The notes under the pieces: generated by a model
Databases searched by the model: none
The model's input: only the letters and a program-made list of their open reading frames with translations
What the model was told of the DNA's origin: nothing
Made by a program: the position numbers and the translations under genes
Shown: positions 57,849 to 64,000 of the stretch, piece after piece
Numbering within the stretch: position 1 is the first letter of the stretch
Layout: each line of letters opens with the position of its first letter
Assembly (NCBI RefSeq): GCF_034190915.1
Contig: NW_026947485.1
Coordinates: 31,137,519 to 31,201,518, forward strand
DNA from: Cavia porcellus
Lineage: Eukaryota > Chordata > Mammalia > Rodentia > Caviidae
Reading direction: 5' to 3'
DNA length: 64,000 nt

Positions 57849-60800
57849 TTTCTCCCAATAGTGATCCACATTTAAAATTCAAAATCAAAAGATCTGTACC
57901 AATTTAACTCCCCAAGAGCACTCACTGTTCTGATACTTGTATTGATAACCTTGGTTTAAAAGAGTTGTTTAAAATAGTGGTTCTACCACTGCACGTGTGT
58001 TAAACCACCTGAGTTTTCTGATGCTGCAGGTTCATGGAGGGGCCCAAGAATCTGCCTCTGTAGCAACTCCAAAGTGTTGCTGCTGCTGTTTCTGATCCCA
58101 AGACTGCTTGTTAGGATCCACTGTTCAGAACACTGTGTAATCTATGAGGGCAGGGAATTCTCTGCTTACATCAAGGGCGAATGTAAGTAGAAATGTGCTC
58201 CACACTTAGGACATCACCTTAGGGTTTTCTGACACCTGCTCCCCTGATGTGTCTTGTACACCTGAGCACTCATGCCATCCGTGTCCAGGATAACAAACTG
58301 GTGAGGAAAAGCTCAAAGGGCTAGGCATTATGCTTTCTTAGCAACCTACCCAACCTTGAGTCAATTTCTGAGCTGCCACATGTAATGACCCAACAACATG
58401 GGACTCAGTGTCATTATGAACAGAAAAGAAAGCTCCTTTAGGAAGAAAGGCCATTTCACAGGACCTCAGATCCCACACAAAGTATGCTCTCAAGCTGATG
58501 CTAATCTCAAAAATGAATTTATGAGTGCTGAAAGATAACCTATGTGATTATTTATAGTCAAGCCTCACTGCTCACAAATCAAGGACACAAACCACTCGGC
58601 AGCTTTTAGAGGTGTGTGACAAAACACGGCAGGGTCATGATTACATATTTAAATGTGACAAGATTAATCTCAAGGCTCCCTGGAGGGAAACAGTCTCATC
58701 ACCATAACTGTATATTTGAGGTGCCTCTAAATTCATGTGTTCCAGATCCTCCAGGGGGTTCACAAGTGCATCATGAATTTTAAAAGGGTTATGCAAACAC
58801 TTAAAGCATCATTCTACTTTACTTTTTAGAAAATTATACTATTCCCCCTGGATCTAGATACTGGACCCAGCGGTAAATATTTCCTAGGTGTGCCTTTTTA
58901 GATACCAGGATTCAGGACCTAAATTCCGGCACATTCACAATAGGCTTGCTGATGTAGATGTGTCAGGGAGACTCCTCAGGGGTCTCACAGGAGAAGGTCA
59001 CTGAACAGAGTGGGTGAGAAAGCAGTGAGAGGATGCATGGCTGGAAGTGTACACCATTCCTACAAATGCAAGGGGCTTCATGCCACAGGCACCCACACAT
59101 GAGTCTCTATGTGGTCCTGTCCATGAAGGAACAGGAGGATCGAAGGAGAGTTGAATTGGCAACATGCATGGGTTATGTGATGGTCCTGTGAATAACTAGG
59201 ATGAACAGATCTGATACTATAAGGTTTTGTTCATGGTGGTAAAATGGACTTAACATAGATTATAATTTTAATCATTTAAAAGTGCAAAATTCAGTATCAT
59301 TTAGTACCTTCCAGTATTGTGCAATTATTGCTTCTATCTAGTTGCAGAGTGTTTTCTTCACTCTAAAGGAAACCATGCCCATTAGTAACCCTACACTTTC
59401 CCCTTTCCCCCACAGGCCCTAGCAACCACTCATCTGCTTTGTGTCTCTATGTATCTGTCTATTGTGGATGGAGCCTAGAGGGTTGGAGTAGGGTAATGAC
59501 ATGCTCTGATCTGTATTACAGAAAACTTACTTAATATCTAATAAGGAGGCTGACTTGGAAGGCAGTGATACTGGGGCAAAGGGGCAAATAAGTAGACTAT
59601 TAGATCAGGTAAGAGATCATGTAGGCTAAGGGAAAATGCAGCGAGAAGGGGAAGAAACGAGGATGTTAAGGTGGAATCTATAAAATCAGTGATTGGCCAG
59701 ATGTAAAGTTAAATGAGAGCCCCCTCATTCTCATTTCAGACTTCTGAAATATGCAGATTTGCAAAGGATGGTGCTGTTAAACAGGACAGGAAAAAGAGAC
59801 CTATGGGAGATGCAGGTTTAGGAGACAGAATATAAACAGTTTATCCAGATTTCTGTTACCCAATGATGCATACACCCCGGAGACTCTTGTTTGTTGTACA
59901 GGTCTCTGATTTACACTGAAGTTCTTTTACTATTTTTATTGCACTCCACATTTACTAAGTCTTGCCCTTTCGCTTTCAGACACTAACTGTAAGTAGAAAT
60001 AAAATAAATATGCACTCAGAGACATATGAAAAAGAAAAGGTAATTGGAAATGAGAATAAAAACAAGTCAAAGCTTGTTAGCAGACGCTTCCTAACAAAGA
60101 ATGAGGTAAGGCACTTTCAAAAATAAACAGGGCAGGGATCAAGGCAAAGAGTTGTGCCAGCAACACTCAGAGAAAACTATCAGTGACATTTCTCACCATG
60201 CGCTTGTAGTCTAGGATATGATTACTGAGTAGGAGACAAAAAGGGGCTTCTAGGTGCTTACAGAAGCCCACATACAGCTAGCGCGGTGGTGACTTTTGTG
60301 GAGTATCAAGACAGATTTTCAGTCTGCTCCACAGCACCCCAAAAGGGCTTCCTAGATGGAGCATCTTACTTAATCAATTGCAATAATATTGTAATTTGGG
60401 ATTTCCACTAATTATGACTCAGTTACTTGTATCAAACCGACCTCACCCCAGTGAACACCATCAGAAGCTGGGTGAAAAATGGTTAAAGATACAGAGAGCA
60501 ACAGGATTTGAGAGACCAAGATCATGGGAAAAAGGGATCACAGAGAAGTGCTCCTTCTTTTGAGTAATTCACGTGTTTCGAAGCTTCTCAGGAGCCAAGC
60601 AAAAATCAAATCAAAACAAATAAACAAAAACCATAAAACAAAATTTTAAAAAGCAGGTAAAAGAATAAAGGGGTAAGGGAAACTTTCAATAGTTTTATGG
60701 CACGAAACAGAGAAAATCCCCCAAAAAAAGAAAATGTGGAGGAGCAATGAGGGCTGACACTGCAAGACGAGCTGAGAAAACCAGAAACATGCCGGCCTCA

Positions 60801-61299
60801 CAGACTCGACTCCCAGCACCAAATAATCATCTCAGGCCTCGGGTGAATGAATGTGTGGTCTGTCCCTACTTCAACTGCTTTCAGAAGAAATTAAATCCTT
60901 TGGAGGAAGAAATGGCATCTTTTTTTCTTATACATTTTAATATATTTTGTCCACATTCAACACAATTACTGTGCATGCTAAAAAATAAGATCAAGTAACT
61001 AAAAACCAACGGGCAAAAACAGATAACAGAAAGAGACCATATGTGAACCAGACACTGGGGTTACCAATTATAGAGTTTTAACTGTGAACAAAATATTTAA
61101 GAAGTTAAGGAGTAACCTAGAAAATTCACCAGAGAATTAGAATATGAAATAAACATTTAAATTCTAGAAAGTTATCCATTCATTGTTAACTGAAGTTAAG
61201 AACTTAATAGATGGTGTACTGGCAGATTAGACAGACTGAAGAAAAAAATACATGAATTGGAAGCTCACTTTTTCTTGGTTGCTAAAAATATCCATATTG

Positions 61300-61408
61300 G
61301 GGGGCCTGGGGATTTAGCTCAGCGGCATAAGCACCTGCCTTGCAAGCAGGCAGTCATGAGTTTGATCCCCGGTACCGATAAAAAGGAAAAAGACAAAAAA
61401 AAAAAAAG
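61300..61408 (+). mobile_element. ID SINE with target-site duplication
   Basis: CTGGGGATTTAGCTCAGCGG at the 5' end, intact anticodon arm CCTGC-CTTGCAA-GCAGG, a B box with one change (GTTTGATCC), GGTACCGATAAAAAGG and an A-run. Duplication TCCATATTG at 61291-61299 and 61409-61417. Confidence 0.93.
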
Positions 61409-62349
61409 TCCATATTGAGTGAAGAATAAAGGTTTGGAAAGTACAGAAAAAAAAAGAAGAAAAGATTTGGGACTACAAAATACCTAACTTCTTTTCAACT
61501 GGACTCCTAGAATAAAATATAAAGAAGGAATAGGCCAAAAGAAATAGCAACATCTGGAGATACTGACTAAAATATTCCAAAACTGTTGAAAAGTTTGAGT
61601 TCAAGAAACCCTAAACAGGGTAAACACAAAGAAAACCGATTGCATCTATACATTTAATAAAACCAAAATCATAGCACATTTTAAAACTTGTCATAGGAAA
61701 AGAAACATTGGTTCCAACATCATCAAAGCAAGTAGGTGTCCTGATCACAGAAACAAGGAAAAATGACAGATAATAAAATGGTGTCTGTAAAGTTCTAGAA
61801 AACGTAATTGCCAGAATTTCTACTGAAATGAAGACCTGAGATGTTTTCAAGGAAACAATCAGCTGAAAAATCTCTTGCCAGCAGACATACACTAAAAGAA
61901 CACTATTAAATTGTTCTTCAGACTGAAGTGCATTATCCCTGATACAAATATGAAAAATGCACAAAAGAATGAAGAATAATTGAAAATTTCCATCTGTGGG
62001 CAAAAATAATAGACACTAGCATTAACAATATCTTTTGGAGTTTGAACTATGTAGGAGTTTTAAAAAGACATTTACACTAAGGTGGCATAAATTGAGTTTA
62101 AGTGTTAAAAACTACACTAGCATACCTGGATAATGGTTAAATGTACAGACCAAAAGTTGGCTTCTTAGATCATGACATATGTTATAATCTTTAGGTAAAT
62201 ATTAGAAGGATAGATAATGAAATCCTACAACTTGAAAGTTAATAGTGGTAAAAGGGAGTTTATTATGATTCCTAAATTAGATGAGATAAATGGAAAAAAC
62301 CTCTTTGGTTTCTATAAGTTACAAGAAATCATTTGGTGGGGAGCGGGGG

Positions 62350-62421
62350 GTGCCAGGGATCGAACTCACAACCTCAAGTCTCCCAAGCAGGCACTCATGC
62401 TGCTGAGCTAAAACCAAGGCC
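62350..62421 (-). mobile_element. ID SINE, antisense
   Basis: GCCAGGGATCGAACTCACAA, then CCCAAGCAGGCACTCATGC and GCTGAGCTAAAACC follow the reverse ID order. No duplication confirmed. Confidence 0.75.
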
Positions 62422-62607
62422 TTCAGGAGAAATCTTTTGATCAAGAAATATACTCCTTCTTTTTAGAGAGAGATGAGTGGTGAAGACCCTGCAATTAGGT
62501 CTCTTAGTGTCATCTCATTAGATTAGTTAGATGTGCTGTGAATGTGCCAAACAATAATTTTTAGAAGTTATAGAATTTTCTCCATATACCAGTTCAAGAA
62601 ACTGGTA

Positions 62608-62692
62608 GGGCTGGGGATATAGTTCAGTGGCACAAGTGCCTGCCTGGCAAGTGCAAGGTCCTGAGTTCAATTTCTGGTACAACAACAACACA
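62608..62692 (+). mobile_element. ID SINE, second subfamily, with target-site duplication
   Basis: GGGCTGGGGATATAGTTCAG, core CCTGCCTGGCAAGTGCAAGG instead of CCTGCCTTGCAAGCAGG, and an (ACA)n tail. Duplication AAGAAACTGGTA at 62596-62607 and 62693-62704. Confidence 0.92.
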
Positions 62693-62804
62693 AAGAAACT
62701 GGTAAGTTCAAGCAAGGCGGGGATGAAAAGTTAGTTTTCTGTTTCCTTGGTCATCGTCGTTGATGGAAACCTAAAAGCACAGATCAGTGTAGCAGGACAT
62801 GACC

Positions 62805-62950
62805 TGGTATGTTGGTTAAAAGTGTGAACTCAGGATTCAGAAGATCTGGGTTTGAACCCAGCTCTAGGACCTTGACATAGTAATTTAACTGCTGTACTTT
62901 TTCCTTTGTAAAATGGAGATAACATTTAGAGTAAACCACTTCTCTTAACT
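62805..62950 (+). mobile_element. MIR SINE 5' half
   Basis: GTTAAAAGTGTGAACTCAGG, AGATCTGGGTTTGAACCCAG and CCTTTGTAAAATGGAGATAA are sense MIR landmarks. Confidence 0.8.
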
Positions 62951-64000
62951 TGGCCAGGACCAAGGAGTTCTGGGAATACAGAGGCTTCAGTACCAAAGGT
63001 TAAAAATAAAGTCACACAATGTGGAATGACTCATCATTTTAAGCATATCCACTTCTATAAAGACTCGATGAGACAAGGCATATAAAATGTTGCATGATGC
63101 TCAGTCCTCAAACACACAACACATGTACCATATGTTGATAGAGGCAAAAAATAAGCATCATACCCTCATTATAAAACTTTTACAGTCCAAATACTAGTAC
63201 TCTCTTTAATCTGTGGAGATACAAAGAGAAGCTACAATACTAAGAGGCTATCATTCGTTACTCTAGTTTTCTAAAAGTATTATGATACATCTTCAGAAAG
63301 CGAAATATGTGTCTGTCAGGTTTTTTGATTTCCGTATTATGAAGCCTTCTTTCCCATGGGAAAGGTCCCAATTAAAGTAGAGAAGCAGCGGTGTAAAATC
63401 AAACCTCCATCAAAACATTCAGTGGAGCTGTGTCTGCAGCGTGTTTTATCCCTTCGGCTTGCCAGCATCGCGAGGCGGCTCATCCTTTCCCTCTCACCAC
63501 TGTCAGGCCGCCAAGACCTTACTTGCCTTAGCAGAATGGCAAAAAGCTGTTCTGCCTTTTTCCCCACCCCTTTTAGGAACCCACTTTACAACACAGGATT
63601 TGAGGCAATTAAAAAGTAATTGAAACTTTACTTCTTCATTGGGTCACTCTGAGACCAGTTTTTCTATTCGCTATCCACAAGAGGATGTAAAGCACAGTTC
63701 AGTTCTTTCTTTACTCTTAGTATTGTGCGTTAGGACCTACATGTGTAGTTTCTTTGCAAGGAGAGGATGAGAGTGTGGAAGAGGTGACAGAGGTCACAGA
63801 ATTCAGTGCTCTCAGTCAGGATGTTGCAAGGTCTTAGATTCAGGCTCATGTCTTCTCGGTGTCACAGAACAAGAGCCTGCCAACCTGCTAACGCAGTGCT
63901 TCCCGTGAACAGCAGTACGGCAGGTTGTAACAGTGCTGTGCTGAGCTTCTCGGGGGATGAGAAAGGCGAAACAAATCAGTGGGCAAGTTGGTATCCAGAA

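Larger units (their letters stand above)
55312..64000 (-). other. CPVL: Last intron of CPVL (at least 8.7 kb)
   Basis: No sequence resembling the penultimate CPVL exon (human region ending near GDFHQ) was found on the minus strand, and no other gene was recognised. The block contains ID SINEs (56.2, 61.3, 62.35, 62.6 kb), MIR elements (57.6, 62.8 kb) and simple repeats. Frames such as 61611-62003 (minus, 130 residues) are hydrophobic and AT-driven, with no family character. Confidence 0.65.

Noticed and set aside
61611..62003. 130-codon minus-strand frame in the CPVL intron, considered as a CPVL exon or nested gene
   Set aside because: It shows no resemblance to any part of CPVL, has no plausible splice borders, and its Phe/Ile/Cys-rich make-up is typical of AT-rich noncoding DNA.
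1..64000. CRISPR arrays, operons, ribosome binding sites, attachment sites
   Set aside because: The window is a mammalian nuclear sequence. Its regularly repeated units are microsatellites, SINEs and LTR duplications.

Overview
The window is nuclear DNA from a placental mammal, most likely a rodent outside the mouse/rat group. Rodent-specific tRNA-Ala-derived ID SINEs, several with target-site duplications (TSDs), and B1 (7SL-derived) elements fused to ID-like ends occur throughout. Rodent-type LINE-1, MaLR-type LTRs, MIR and an IAP-like solo LTR are also present. The repeats do not let me choose between the squirrel-related, beaver-like and guinea-pig/mole-rat-like groups, so I leave the species open. 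There are no prokaryotic features.

Two protein-coding loci are supported, both on the minus strand. The first is TRIL (TLR4 interactor with leucine-rich repeats), an intact single-exon gene at 4405-6849 inside a CpG island that continues to about 7600. Its 3' UTR probably runs down to a poly(A) signal near 2503 or 3793. The second is the terminal coding exon of CPVL (a serine carboxypeptidase) at 55204-55311. It carries the catalytic-histidine motif and the stop codon, with a poly(A) signal at 55084. No other CPVL exon is visible up to 64000, so the last 8.7 kb reads as intron. The order TRIL then CPVL, both on one strand, matches the human 7p14-p15 neighbourhood.

Layout: 1-2480, AT-rich intergenic DNA with one ID SINE; 2480-7600, TRIL and its promoter; 7600-55060, a roughly 47 kb intergenic stretch built mostly from repeats; 55060-64000, CPVL 3' end and intron. 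The intergenic stretch holds B1 and B1-ID composites, MIR, MaLR LTRs at 12.4, 17.6, 21.6, 22.2, 25.2, 33.0 and 34.1 kb, a plus-strand L1 3' end at 19.3-21.3 kb, a solo class II LTR at 37692-38120, and a 5'-truncated minus-strand L1 at about 49.0-53.15 kb.

The most unusual object is a minus-strand element at 44445-47924. It has an L1-like 5' region and an ORF1 but no recognisable ORF2. It ends in an A-rich tail and is bounded by a perfect 15-bp target-site duplication. This is the layout of a HAL1 (half-L1) non-autonomous retrotransposon. No wholly new gene system was recognised.
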